This document shows, in pieces, positions 43,355 to 52,869 of a stretch of 58,000 nt of DNA. How positions within the stretch are numbered: the stretch's first letter is position 1; each line of letters opens with the position of its first letter. Origin of the DNA: Adiantum capillus-veneris (taxonomy: Eukaryota; Streptophyta; Polypodiopsida; Polypodiales; Pteridaceae); assembly GCA_014529385.2 (NCBI GenBank), contig CM043971.1, positions 57,792,709 through 57,850,708 on the forward strand. The letters are read 5' to 3'. The translations under genes and the position numbers were made by a program. Under the pieces are notes generated by a model. That model saw only the letters and a program-made list of their open reading frames with translations, did no database searches and was not told where the DNA came from.

Positions 43355-44334
43355 AAACGGAACGATATTAAGCTATGGAAAGATTACCCCCCTTCCAATA
43401 CTCTCTTGAGGCTCCATCACTGGCAATTACACGAACGGAGATTAATAAAATCATCCGACAGGATCTTATACAGTTGGATACTAAGAGGACATGGGTAGAC
43501 CCTACACAAGAATTGGGCACGAAGATGGCCGACTACAAAGAAAACTTCCTACAACTATCTGGAGATGGATTTGTGATTCACCCGAGTTACATGGATACCC
43601 ACCTGTCTCATGGTTTGAGATGTGCTATTGGTCAGATTCGTACATCCTCACACCAGTTGGAAATTGAATTTGGCACATTTAGGGGAATCCCACCTGAAGC
43701 AGAATTTGCAAGTTATGCGGAATGGAGCCGGAGACAGAATTACACTATATATGCCACTGCACAGTATACTATGAGATACATGGGCGTTTTCATTGCCTCT
43801 TTAAAGAAGGCTTTAGACCTCTAGATAGAATCATGCAATACCAAGATCAAAGATGCTTAGGCTTGTACCTACTGGAACTACATCGGCACAGGGATAATCT
43901 AATGAGAAGACAAAGAGCACTACAGCCTCAGAGGCAGATCACAGATTTCTTCGAATCGAGAGAAGCAGGAGTGGAAGGGGAAGCAAGAGGCCAACAGCCA
44001 ACACAAAGGAGTACCCACATTCATACCAAAGGCACCCTAATTGACAGAGCGATTGAACTTAGGAAATCGAGACGACCACGACCAAGATGCAGAAGCACAC
44101 TTCACCGGAGGAGACTACAACAAAGGATTAGAAGCATTCTAGCCAGACACCCAGAAGGCTCCTAAGAAGTTTATTTAATACTTTGTATTTAGTTTTTCAC
44201 ATTTACCTTCACACTTAGTACTTTAGTACTAAGGTATCCAGACATTGTAACAGATTCACCACTTTTGTATCAGTTTGGTCTCATAGGTCATTCTGGCCTT
44301 TTGAAGACGTTAATATAACATTTCATTTCATTTC

Positions 44335-44340
<6 letters not shown>
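43355..44340 (+). pseudogene. LINE copy B (ORF2 C-terminal third), best preserved
   Basis: A frame from ATG 43375 encodes 'MERLPPFQYSLEAPSL', 'IRQDLIQLDTKRTW', 'MDTHLSHGLRCAIGQIRTSSHQL'. After a ~1-nt frameshift near 43695 it continues in the frame 43700-44165 with 'RICKLCGMEPETELHYICHC' (C-X2-C-X8-H-X4-C zinc knuckle), 'RFHCLFKEGF', 'QDQRCLGLYLLEL', QRQITDFF (43929-43952, PIP-box-like) and a basic C-terminus rich in Arg. The 3' UTR has 'tttggtctcataggtcattc' and 'gacgttaatataacatttc' and ends in (ATTTC)n at about 44318-44340. No EN or RT core is present, so the copy is 5'-truncated, as is usual for target-primed insertion. It inserted into the outer EnSpm-like element. Confidence 0.8.

Positions 44341-44411
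<71 letters not shown>
44337..44411. repeat. (CT)n microsatellite at LINE 3' end
   Basis: About 75 nt of CT repeats directly follow the (ATTTC)n tail of LINE copy B. The same succession is seen for copy C at 46320. Confidence 0.95.
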
Positions 44412-44415
<4 letters not shown>

Positions 44416-44700
44416 CAAGTCTTGAGTTCAACTCTCCTCGTCGAATAGATCTTTAAGATCTCTTGGGATAAATGTGTCCGGCCACTATCGCAAGCTCTAA
44501 GTTGAAGTTGAACTATGTCCGGCCAATGTCCTCCTACGCTCTAGGTTGAAGTTACATGGCCTAGGATTAGTGTAATCCCCCTATAAATTTTGAGATTGAC
44601 CTCTAAAATTGAATTTGAAGGTGAGAACACCTTCAAATTTAGTCAACATACCTCTATTTCCCATCTATAGGTTTCCCTACCCACAAATAAGTAGAGTAAA
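44412..44700 (+). repeat. Dispersed repeat family, copy 4, with tRNA-like B box
   Basis: 'gtcttgagttcaactctcctcg' carries a B-box-like GAGTTCAACTC. It is followed by 'gatctttaagatctc', 'tagtgtaatccccctata', 'aaattttgagattgacctcta' and 'ctataggtttccctacc'. The B-box phrase recurs at 48838-48875 ('gtcttgagttcaactcctcg'), suggesting a tRNA-derived SINE head for this family, though no convincing A box is seen. Confidence 0.45.
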
Positions 44701-45188
44701 TCCCTAAAAGCCAAAATAAATAATGGGTTTTTATCGGGCAATTTACTTGAGATGACATACCTCTAACACCCTCTTTGCAACTCATAGTGTAGAGAAATAG
44801 TGAGACCAAGTCGATGAAGAAGCTACCATGGACACCCCAGTAGCAATCAACTATTGGGTATACCCTGATTTTGCTATGGACCTGACTTGACCAACAACAA
44901 TGGATTGGCGCATTCATGCATATTGTTTTAGATACAACTGAAAACTTGACCATCTTCTATTAATCCTTGATTAGCTGGTAATAGATCGCTCATATTCCTA
45001 CCTCGTTAGAGCATTTGTATCATTAGCAAATTGCTGCACCAGGGATGTGGGATACCTTTTATCTTGCCTGCCTCCAATTCTGCCTCCACCAGCCATCCCA
45101 ATGCATCATGGCATACATCATACAATAAGGGGCAACATGGCAGCCCTGTCTAATGGATTTTATCAAAGGAAAGACATCAATAAGATTA

Positions 45189-45190
<2 letters not shown>
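44701..45190. other. Unassigned sequence between LINE copies
   Basis: No coding or repeat signal is recognised. It is part of the outer EnSpm-like element or an older insertion in it. Confidence 0.4.
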
Positions 45191-45192
<2 letters not shown>

Positions 45193-45261
<69 letters not shown>

Positions 45262-45284
45262 GTAGACTGCAAGACAGGATGAGG

Positions 45285-45326
<42 letters not shown>
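45193..45326. repeat. Two (CT)n arrays separated by 28 nt
   Basis: (CT)n at 45193-45259 and 45289-45326, separated by 'ctgtagactgcaagacagg...'. They directly precede LINE copy C. Confidence 0.95.
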
Positions 45327-45328
<2 letters not shown>

Positions 45329-45349
45329 GATACCACCCATCAACAGCTG

Positions 45350-46322
45350 ATGAAATACGAGGAGCATGATTTGACAAATCTCCCAGCTAGACACCAGGAG
45401 GACATGGATACAGCCAGCACAGGAGCTGGGCACAAAGATGGCTTTCTACAGAGAGCATCTCCTTCAGCTTACGGTTGATGGTTTTGTGAGGAGGCCCAGA
45501 TACATGGACACCCACTTGTCTCATGGGATACGATGTGCTATCGGCCAGATACGCACATCTTCACACCAGCTGCGGATTGAGACTGGGAGATACAACGGAG
45601 TACCAGCAAAGGCCAGGACATGCCCCCTGCGTGACATCGAGCCTCAGAGTTGCACTACACATGCCACTGCCCCGTCTACTACTAGATACGAGGCCACTTC
45701 CATTTCTTGTTCAGAGAGGGCTTTGGACCATTCTCCAGAGTCATGCAGTACGAGGATCAAGGATGCTTGGGTTTGTTTTTGCTCGAGCTACGCAGACACA
45801 GAGAGAGCCTGATGAGAGGAGAGGCTAGCCAGTCTCAGAGACAGATCACAGATTTCTTTAGGGCTGCCACTGGACAACCGGAGGAGTTACTACCACAGCA
45901 GAGCTCGTCGTCTCACACTAGAGGCACACTCTTCGATCGAGCGATTGAGCTGGGGAGATCCAGACACCCATGATTGTGGAGGACTACACAGCATCGGCAG
46001 AGGCTGCATCAAAGGATTCGGATCACTTTGGCTCGACATGCACGACGCTCGGTCAGACTACTGACCATGGAGGAGTTTGATGAGATCCGCCAGCGAGACC
46101 GATGCTGGATCTTTTGTGATCTATCTATCCTAGCTAGCTTCTTAGTTCACACCTAGTAGTTTAAGATTCCATAGTAATTTATTGTGACATTTGTCATTTC
46201 ATTTTTGTCATCTTGTTACTCTGACTTTGCATCAGATCCACCACATTGTAATTTTCTGGTCTCATAGGTCACTTTGGCCTTTTGAAGACGTTAATATAAC
46301 ATTTCATTTTCATTTCATTTCT
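45350..46322 (+). pseudogene. LINE copy C (ORF2 C-terminal part)
   Basis: Same family as copy B: 'LDTRRTW' near 45388 and a frame 45438-45610 with 'MDTHLSHGIRCAIGQIRTSSHQL'. After frameshifts come 'FREGFGPFSRVMQYEDQGCLGLFLLELRRHRESL' and QRQITDFF (45836-45859), then a basic tail to about 46156. The zinc knuckle region is damaged ('CVTSSL' in place of CKLC). The 3' UTR ends with 'ggtctcataggtcactttgg', 'gacgttaatataacatttc' and an ATTTC-type tail, followed by (CT)n at 46320-46344. Confidence 0.75.
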
Positions 46323-46479
46323 CTCTCTCTCTCTCTCTCTCTCTATCACACACACACACACACATGTGAACAATGATCATACACCACTCATTGCTCTCTC
46401 TCATGTATGTGACAATACTCATTATACATTGAAATCTATAGCCACAACACACTACAAGAGGTTGTGTTCTCTTGTGACG

Positions 46480-46690
46480 CTGTTAGCGATGGAAATACAC
46501 TGGGTTTTTATAACCCCCACCGTCGCTAATAGCGTCGCTACGAGAGCGTCGCTATATGCGTCGCTATATAGAGACGCTCATAGCGAGGGTCATAGCGACG
46601 GTTATAGCGACGTTTACACAGAAGTCTATAGCGACGCTCATAGCGATGCTACAAAGCCATAAATAGCGACGGTTATAGCGACGCCTGAGA
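46480..46690. repeat. Left subterminal repeats of inner CACTA
   Basis: At least ten copies of 'tagcga(c/g)g' or its complement 'cgtcgcta', as binding sites for the element's DNA-binding protein would be expected to look. They match the right-end cluster (49480-49585). Confidence 0.85.
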
Positions 46691-47069
46691 GAATTCTTTT
46701 TTGGTGACAGTGCATTGAATGTCCTGCCACCCATCAACCATATTGTACTTGATTCACTTTTTAAAAAAAGTGCAAGGGTAGATAATAGACCCAAAATAGT
46801 CACCCACAAGACGCATTGTTTGCAAAATTGACAAGCGTAAAATTGACAATTGTACACATCATAGGCAAAATGAATTGATTTACAAATGTAATAATGACAA
46901 TTGTACAACATCATAGGCATAAAGAATTGATTGGCAAAATGAACTGCAGAGACAAATGTAATAATATACATGGTTCAAAAAGACGTATAAAATCCGTCTC
47001 ATGATACATAAGCTATGAGAAACCCTAAACTAATGCTATCTAGCTACGGCTAAACTGACGTCGTCTAGT

Positions 47070-48300
47070 CAGACGTCTCATCGCGTCCAAGCGGCGTATC
47101 TGTCGGATTCTGCAAAAAAAGACAATAAGACAGCTTTCAGTAAGTATAAACATATAACGACATTTATAAAACAATACAAAAAATAGAAAAGAGTAAACCC
47201 TAATACTAACCATGCCGCCGCGAGAAGTGAGAATGTCCATCAGGGCGTTTAAGCCCTTCCTGCCTGCGTACTCGCGCTCGTACGGTGTGGGATCACGTCC
47301 TGTCATCGACCACTATCAAAACATACAAAGATTTCATTATGTTAGAATTAAAAAACTCATAAACCCTAAACTATCGAACATAAAGAGCAATACGAAAACA
47401 CTTACAAAATCGGCCTCAAATGATGCCCATCCACCGCTCCCCAAGTGGTGCGAGCTCCCTGCCTCTACTCGCGCTCTGGCTGCATCCTTTTGTTGCTTCC
47501 ACTTGTCGCGATTCTCGCGCGCTGCTTTCTTCGCATTATTCCAATCTTCTTTGGCCAGCCAATCTGGCCTGTTCCACCCATGCTTGATTGCTTAATGCAC
47601 TTCGGAACGCTTGTGTTTGCAGTATTCGCGCATTCGAATCTTCATCAGGTCTTCATTGAAGCGCTGATCCCGTGTTGGAACGGGAAACTCATCATGAAGT
47701 ATGCTGATGACTCTGTTTTTTAAATCACTTGGTACTTCACTCCATTTGTTTAGTATGCAGTGTCTAAACAGCTGAGAGCAAAGACCACGCATGCGCGAGA
47801 TCACCTTCTTGCCGTCATCATCCATGATGATGTCGCCGCTGAAGTCGACGGAGTAAGGCAAGCCCTCTGGCCGGTGACGCGTGAACCTGGGTGTCCCGGC
47901 AGGGGTCTCTAGCGGCGTGTCGATGGGGGTGCGGACGTCAGGTGTCTCCACCGGCGTCTGGGCCCCGAAGCGAGGAGTATCGAGTGGGGTGGCTCCTGGC
48001 GGAGTAGGTAGAGGTGTGTAGCTGCTAGGAATAGTCAGCCGCGCAAAACCTGGCGTAGATGGCAATGCTGTGGCTGGTGTGGGGGCGGGCAAAGAAGGGG
48101 AGGGTAAAGAGCCTCGTCGAACACGAGGCGGTGTGGAGGCATCGACGGCAGAATCCCCACAACAACCGCCACCGCCACCACTAGAGTGCCGGTGTCTAGA
48201 CGAGTGTGAAGATCGTCTCGTCGACGTCGAAGCTTCGGAGCCTCATCTCCATCCACATCTGACGATAGCAATTGGCCCTTTGGACCGTTCTTGCTCTTGT
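47070..48300 (-). pseudogene. PTTA/En/Spm-type transposon protein of inner CACTA
   Basis: The main exon (about 48170 to 47408, minus) begins with a Pro/Thr-rich linker ('TPLPTPPGATPLDTPRF', 'TPIDTPLETPAGTPRF'), then the family core: 'CSQLFRHCILNKWSEVPSDLKNRVISILHDEFPV' and, after a TAA at 47592-47594, 'AIKHGWNRPDWLAKEDWNNAKKAARENRDKW' and 'LGSGGWASFEADF' before a GTAAGT donor. A second exon near 47310-47213 gives 'GRDPTPYEREYAGRKGLNALMDILTSRGGM' with a GTTAGT donor, and a last short exon follows at about 47112-47070. These proteins bind transposon ends and accompany TNP2. The TAA means that this copy is probably inactive. Upstream, Ser/His/Arg- and Gly-rich sequence reaches about 48300. Confidence 0.7.
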
Positions 48301-48394
48301 TACTAACTTTGAAGTTGCTGTTGAATGACTAGAGGTTGTCTAGATGGTCATTGTCGGGGATGTAGTGACTCTTGCCGCCCTGAAGATCCACCTT

Positions 48395-48529
48395 CTTCCC
48401 TATCTTCTGAAGACATTTCACCAGTACTTTTGGATCGACGGAGCCCACCATGAGTGAAGGCAGCAATACCCTATATTCCATTGAGGGCTTTCTTCACCCG
48501 CTTGATGCTGGCATCGCAGTCTATGGAGA
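48395..48529 (-). pseudogene. Heavy-metal-associated (HMA/HIPP-type) domain fragment in inner CACTA
   Basis: Minus strand: 'VSIDCDASIKRVKKALNGI' (from 48529), then after one frameshift 'MVGSVDPKVLVKCLQKIGKKVDLQ' (to about 48395). This is the HMA order: the C-x-x-C loop, helix K-V-K-K-A-L, the strand V-x-G-x-V-D-P, then L-x-K-x-G-K-K. The second metal-binding Cys is Ser. HMA domains bind copper or other metals in plant HIPP and ATPase proteins. Only one domain is left, in the same orientation as the CACTA gene and just upstream of it, so it is probably a captured host exon. Confidence 0.6.
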
Positions 48530-48915
48530 CCTAAATCTAATCTAATATAACGTAAATCTAAATCTAGCATAAATAAACGTAAATCTAACTAAAAATAAAC
48601 CTAAATCTAATCTAATTTAACTTAAATAAACCTAAATCTAATTTAACGTAAGTCTACATCTAACCTAATCTTTAACGTCTTTTAGGATAGTTTCCTACGA
48701 CGTTATAACTCTCTTCTTCTTGTGTGTGTGCGCGTGTGTGGATGTGTGTGCCAATAAAAAGAGATAAATGGTATAACCTTTCTATCACCCATGCCAAGTA
48801 TGATAGATTGGTTATGCCATTTCCCTCTTGAATAATAGGTCTTGAGTTCAACTCCTCGTCGGCTAGATCTTTAGGTCTTTTAATTTTAATTAGTTTCCTA
48901 CGACGTTAAATTAGT

Positions 48916-49150
48916 TTCTCTCTCTTTCTCTCTCAATGTGTGTGCGTTTTTTTGTTTATGAATGTTTTCTCTCTCTTTTCCTCTCTCAATGTGTGCATTT
49001 TTTGTTTATGCATGTTCTCTCTCTCTTTTCCTCTCTCAATGTGTGCGTTTTTTGTTTATGCATGCTCTCTCTCTCTCTTTTCCTCTCTCAATGTGTGTGT
49101 GCATTCTTTGTTTATGTATGTGTGTGTGCGTTTTTGTTTATGTTTGTACT
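48916..49150. repeat. Minisatellite, ~50-bp unit
   Basis: About four units of 'ctctctctttcctctctcaatgtgtgcgttttttgtttatgcatgt' type, beginning near 48916, 48969, 49017 and 49067, with the last unit extended by (TG)n. They yield repetitive Leu/Ser/Phe frames that are not genes. Confidence 0.85.
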
Positions 49151-49186
49151 CTCTCTCTCTCTCTCTCTCAAAAAAAAAAAAAAAAC

Positions 49187-49257
<71 letters not shown>

Positions 49258-49349
49258 AAGAGGGGAAGGGAACATGAGAGTGAGGAGAGGGAAGGAGCAT
49301 ACCTGGCTCTCCTTCCTCTCCTCGTGTGTGTGTGTGTGTGTGTGTGGAG

Positions 49350-49390
<41 letters not shown>
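49150..49390. repeat. (CT)n, A-run, (TG)n, (GA)n and further TG/GA arrays
   Basis: (CT)n at 49150-49168, a 15-nt A-run, (TG)n at 49190-49219, (GA)n to 49248, then (TG)n at 49325-49345 and (GA)n at 49355-49386. Confidence 0.9.
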
Positions 49391-49392
<2 letters not shown>

Positions 49393-49602
49393 CGTTACCT
49401 GCTCCTTGCTTGAGGACGCCGAAAAACTCAGATCTGAGATCTGAGTTTTTGGGCGCTCTCTGTTATTTTTTTTAGCCCAGCCGGCGTCGCTATGAGCGTC
49501 GCAAATTTACTTGTAAATTTGCAACGCTCATAGCGACGCCGAGAATTTTTTTTTTGAGCGTCGCTGTGTGAGCGTCGCTAATATGAATAGCCTCTTGTAG
49601 TG

Positions 49603-51350
49603 AACATTAAGTTGCATAATTTAATTCAAACTTTGCAAATTGTGTGGGCTTTTAAGGGTGCATGACACATAAGCATGGTGAGTGCCACTTAATGGTGAAG
49701 AACGATCAACATGTAGGTCCCATCGTAGGATATTTTCATGAATAGAAAAAGTTAACCTGGGCATCATAAGCTTTTGACATATTGATTGCTTTTGATATAC
49801 TTCATGCATCAGGTCCTAGAATTGAGCTTTTAAGTGTGAAATAGTTGAAGAGAGGAGATGGAATTTGAAGAAGTGAAAGAGTAAAAAAATAGCAACCAAC
49901 AATCAAAATACAAGTGAACTTACATAAGGATATATTCTCATTTTGGTCAAGATGTATGCAAATAGGTGATTTTGTTGCATAATATCGGTGTAATTTCCTA
50001 CCCTCAAAATGCACATATGTAAGTATATGGTGTGAGGAATCAGGACATCAACCACACTTAGCTAGATATGTGGTGTGTCTTCTAGAAGCTCACTATGTTG
50101 TGGTAAAGTCATTATGCATGACATGCCAAGGAATTTTGTTGAAAGCTTCTATAAGAGAGAACATGCTATTGAGATCGAGGTAGTTGATTGGAATAGCTAG
50201 AATATTTGGTTCAAGAAAAGCTACATCATTGAGCTCTAGCTTGTGTGGAAAGAGTACTATGGTGGAGTTTGTAATATAGTGAAGCATTGAAACAAGTAAC
50301 AAAGCTAGTCCATCAAAAGAAGCTTGCATGGACAATTGCTAGAAATTTGAAAATAGTGTAAAACTTGAAACCAAAAGGGTTTTTTTGTTGACAATCACTC
50401 ATGCTATTACTTAGGCTTGGATGAAGTTTATGAAAGACTCCAAGAAGAAGAAGTTGGCCTTGAGGTCGTTATTATACTTGCCAAACTTTGGCAAGTAGCT
50501 TCAACCAAGCGGTGTTGCTCAAAGAGTGCTAATATTTCTTGTAGCATAATATGGCACATGCGATTATGTTGAGGGTGATGGCATGTAGAGCTAAGGAAGG
50601 CATGACAAGTTGTTATATTTTATTCTAGAGCTCAATCGCTCTATCAACACCTTGGTCCTGCAAAGGCAATACAGTGTAACACAAATAAACACAAAAGAAG
50701 ATAAAAGCTGATGTCAAAAGTTGAATTAACTCTGCAAAAATAAAGCAGTTAGAATTGCTTGTGTTAGAGCCTAGTCTAAAAATAGTTAAAAAGTGCTTAC
50801 AATATCATGAACGATTTCGACTATATGGCAAGTGTAATGTAAATTATGGCTTGCAAGCAACCTTGTATCACAACACATGTAGATGGATGCCTTAAAGCTT
50901 CATAACCCGCTCATTGCACTTGACTTGCTTTCTTCAGTACATTAAGCCAGAGTTTCAAGACATAGAGCCATACACTATCAAGCCACATTTGAGTTGCCTT
51001 AATACACTACTCTAAACATGCCTGAAAGGCATATCTTTCCCCTTTCTGTAACTTCACCTAACTAGATATTTGTGCATGTTCACTAGAAGCTCATGATGTT
51101 AAGCACTCTATCAAATACAATGAGAAAGAATATAATTTCCTACATGATAAAATGTATAAAATGTTGTGCCTTTGTTAACAAACAGACTATCAGAAGAAAC
51201 GTATAGGAAACCAATTCTAATCTTAGATTTTCATTGTAAATGCTTAGCAGTAGATAGTTACCATTCAGTAATTGTGTTGGACCTAGGATTTGCTGGCTCT
51301 AACTAGTAACCACATAGCTACTATAACAAAACTCTAGAGGCACCTTGAGA
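49603..51350. other. Internal non-coding sequence of the outer EnSpm-like element
   Basis: Only short A/T-rich frames, with no motif. It is probably the 5' flank/promoter side of the outer transposon, displaced by the nested insertions. Confidence 0.45.
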
Positions 51351-51354
51351 TTGC

Positions 51355-51746
51355 TTGTCCCATCGAGCAATTCTTAACTTACCATATAGAAACTCAGAAT
51401 TTTGCTCTTTGTAGCTAGCAACTCTACAAACTTACTATATAGGAAACCCAACGGAGCTTATAAATTGCTAGTTTCATCTAGCAATTACTAACTTACCATA
51501 TAAAAAATTTGGAATTTCCTACTTGGATCTAGCAACTCCACATACTTACCATTTAGAAAATCTAGAGGCATTTTGAATTTGTTAGTTCCATGTAGCAAAC
51601 TACAACTCACCATATAGGAAATTCTGTAAAATAATAATTTTGCTAGATCCATCTAGAAAAAAGCTCTAAAGTTTCTAGTTCTATCTAGGAAGTACACAAA
51701 ACGCAATGGGTGTTGCTATATAATAACATGTCCAAAGTTCCTTGTG
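51355..51746. repeat. Right subterminal repeats and TIR of outer EnSpm-like element
   Basis: A degenerate ~57-bp unit containing 'ctagcaa', 'cttaccatatag' and 'tagaggcac.ttgag' recurs about five times ('accatata' or 'actatata' near 51380, 51433, 51494, 51554 and 51610). It is followed by the 34-nt TIR ending CCTTGTG at 51746. Confidence 0.75.
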
Positions 51747-52867
51747 GACGGAGAGCAAGGCGCCCGTCTTAAATTACCATTGCAAAATTCTCCAAGCTTG
51801 CTCAACTAAGCCTGGTAATTTTGAAGAGTTTGGCAAGCATAGTGAGACCTGCCGTTTCTACTTGCCCGTGTGGAGCAAGCTGATGACTTTGAGCCTTACA
51901 GGGATGAATATCAGGCAATGGATGTCAATGACAAGGCTTCTGCACTAAAGCTGTATGACAGATTAGGTGGGGTTGCACGCTATGTTTTGCTAAGGAAGAA
52001 ATCCTCCGAGGGATTAATGCGGGTTAAGCTGGCTGTAGCTAAATTTGCGATGGATGTTGATCAGGCAATGCAAATCTTAGCAGGTGGGTTTGTGCCAGAT
52101 GTCAGCGATCGGTTGTGCACATCTTCTGTAAACAGGGAGATTATTAAAATCGAGTTTTTGACTACGCAAGCAAGCACGTCAAGAAAGTGATAGTTGAGCA
52201 AGTTCAGCTAGCTTCTGATGTCAGAATTATGGCTCTTCTTAAGTCTGCTGTCTATGATAAGTCTATTGGAAGTTTATGGGGATGCTGTTTCGAGGTGCTC
52301 GTTCATCGTGTACTGGCTCGTGGTGGCCAAGTATGTGTGAAGAAAGTGACCGAATCAGGTTCTCGGTCAATCCAAAATGTTACCACTGAACCTTATTAGG
52401 TGGTGATGCTCGATGACATTGGCAAGATAAAGCAGATCGTAGCTCGTGGAATTTACGTAAAGCCTGAGGATTTAAACTTCTCGGTTGCAGATTCTTTTAT
52501 GGGGGAAAACATTATCATCCAGGTGTTTAAGAGGCTATCGGGGAAGCATGGGTACAATGTCAAAGGATTGTTGAAGATTGATGAATGCTTGCAGCAAGAA
52601 AGATATGAGATGTGGTCTTGTGTACCCCAAGAGCTTTTTGAAAAAACCAAATACCAACGGTACACCGGCAAGGATCCTAATGAGGACACTAGTGAAGTCT
52701 CTGCGAGGGCTGCCTGTAGTGGTCAGACTAAGAAATCTTGGAATTCTGAAACTTTGAAGGTGGTTTCAAAGTTTGAGCAGTTTGTAGTGTTAATTGACTA
52801 CAGGTGTCGTACGAATGTTGGTATCACCTCGTCCATGCCATGCCATACTTGGCACGTATTTTGTTAG
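51747..52867 (+). pseudogene. CRN/RHS-like gene, 3' part (nuclease-like domain)
   Basis: The frame resumes at the second GAC copy (51747-51749), in phase with the 5' part at 34274. After a frameshift near 51790 it reads 'KPGNFEEFGKHSETCRFYLPVWS', then the family hallmark 'RLGGVARYVL' (51964-51995). Next come 'SIGSLWGCCFEVLVHRVLARGG' (52261-52327) and 'VKPEDLNFSVADSFMGENIIIQVFKRL' (52458-52538), which match the restriction-nuclease-like C-terminal domain of CRN/RHS proteins. The C-terminus is at 52867 after a further frameshift or stop (TAG at 52397-52399). These proteins act as effectors or in genome conflict in diverse eukaryotes; the role in plants is not established. It was already decayed or has decayed since insertion. 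Confidence 0.6.
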
Positions 52868-52869
52868 TT

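Larger units (their letters stand above)
46450..49602 (-). mobile_element. 3.15-kb CACTA element nested in the outer element
   Basis: The termini are CACTACAAGAGG (46450-46461) and its exact reverse complement CCTCTTGTAGTG (49591-49602). Flanking triplets are ACA and AAC, so a perfect 3-bp duplication is not seen. Dense subterminal repeats of TAGCGACG and GCGTCGCTA in both orientations occupy 46480-46690 and 49480-49585. It encodes a PTTA/En/Spm-type protein on the minus strand but no TNP2, so it depends on a partner. Confidence 0.9.
34275..51746 (-). mobile_element. 17.5-kb EnSpm/CACTA-like DNA transposon
   Basis: Terminal inverted repeats of 34 nt (34275-34308 and 51713-51746) start CACAAGG and match at 27 of 34 positions. 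They are flanked by a perfect 3-bp target duplication, GAC (34272-34274 and 51747-51749), the duplication size of EnSpm elements. Subterminal repeats lie inside both ends. It encodes a TNP2-like transposase (37.7-41.7 kb) and a second multi-exon gene (34.9-37.1 kb) on the minus strand. LINE copies B and C and a second CACTA element are inserted in its 5' third. The ends are CACAAGG rather than the usual CACTA. Confidence 0.85.

Noticed and set aside
48936-49444. Leu/Ser/Cys-rich frames resembling membrane proteins
   Set aside because: They are translations of a ~50-bp minisatellite and TG/GA microsatellites.
46450-49602. Perfect 3-bp target duplication for the inner CACTA
   Set aside because: The flanking triplets are ACA and AAC and do not match exactly, so no duplication is claimed even though the terminal repeats are perfect.
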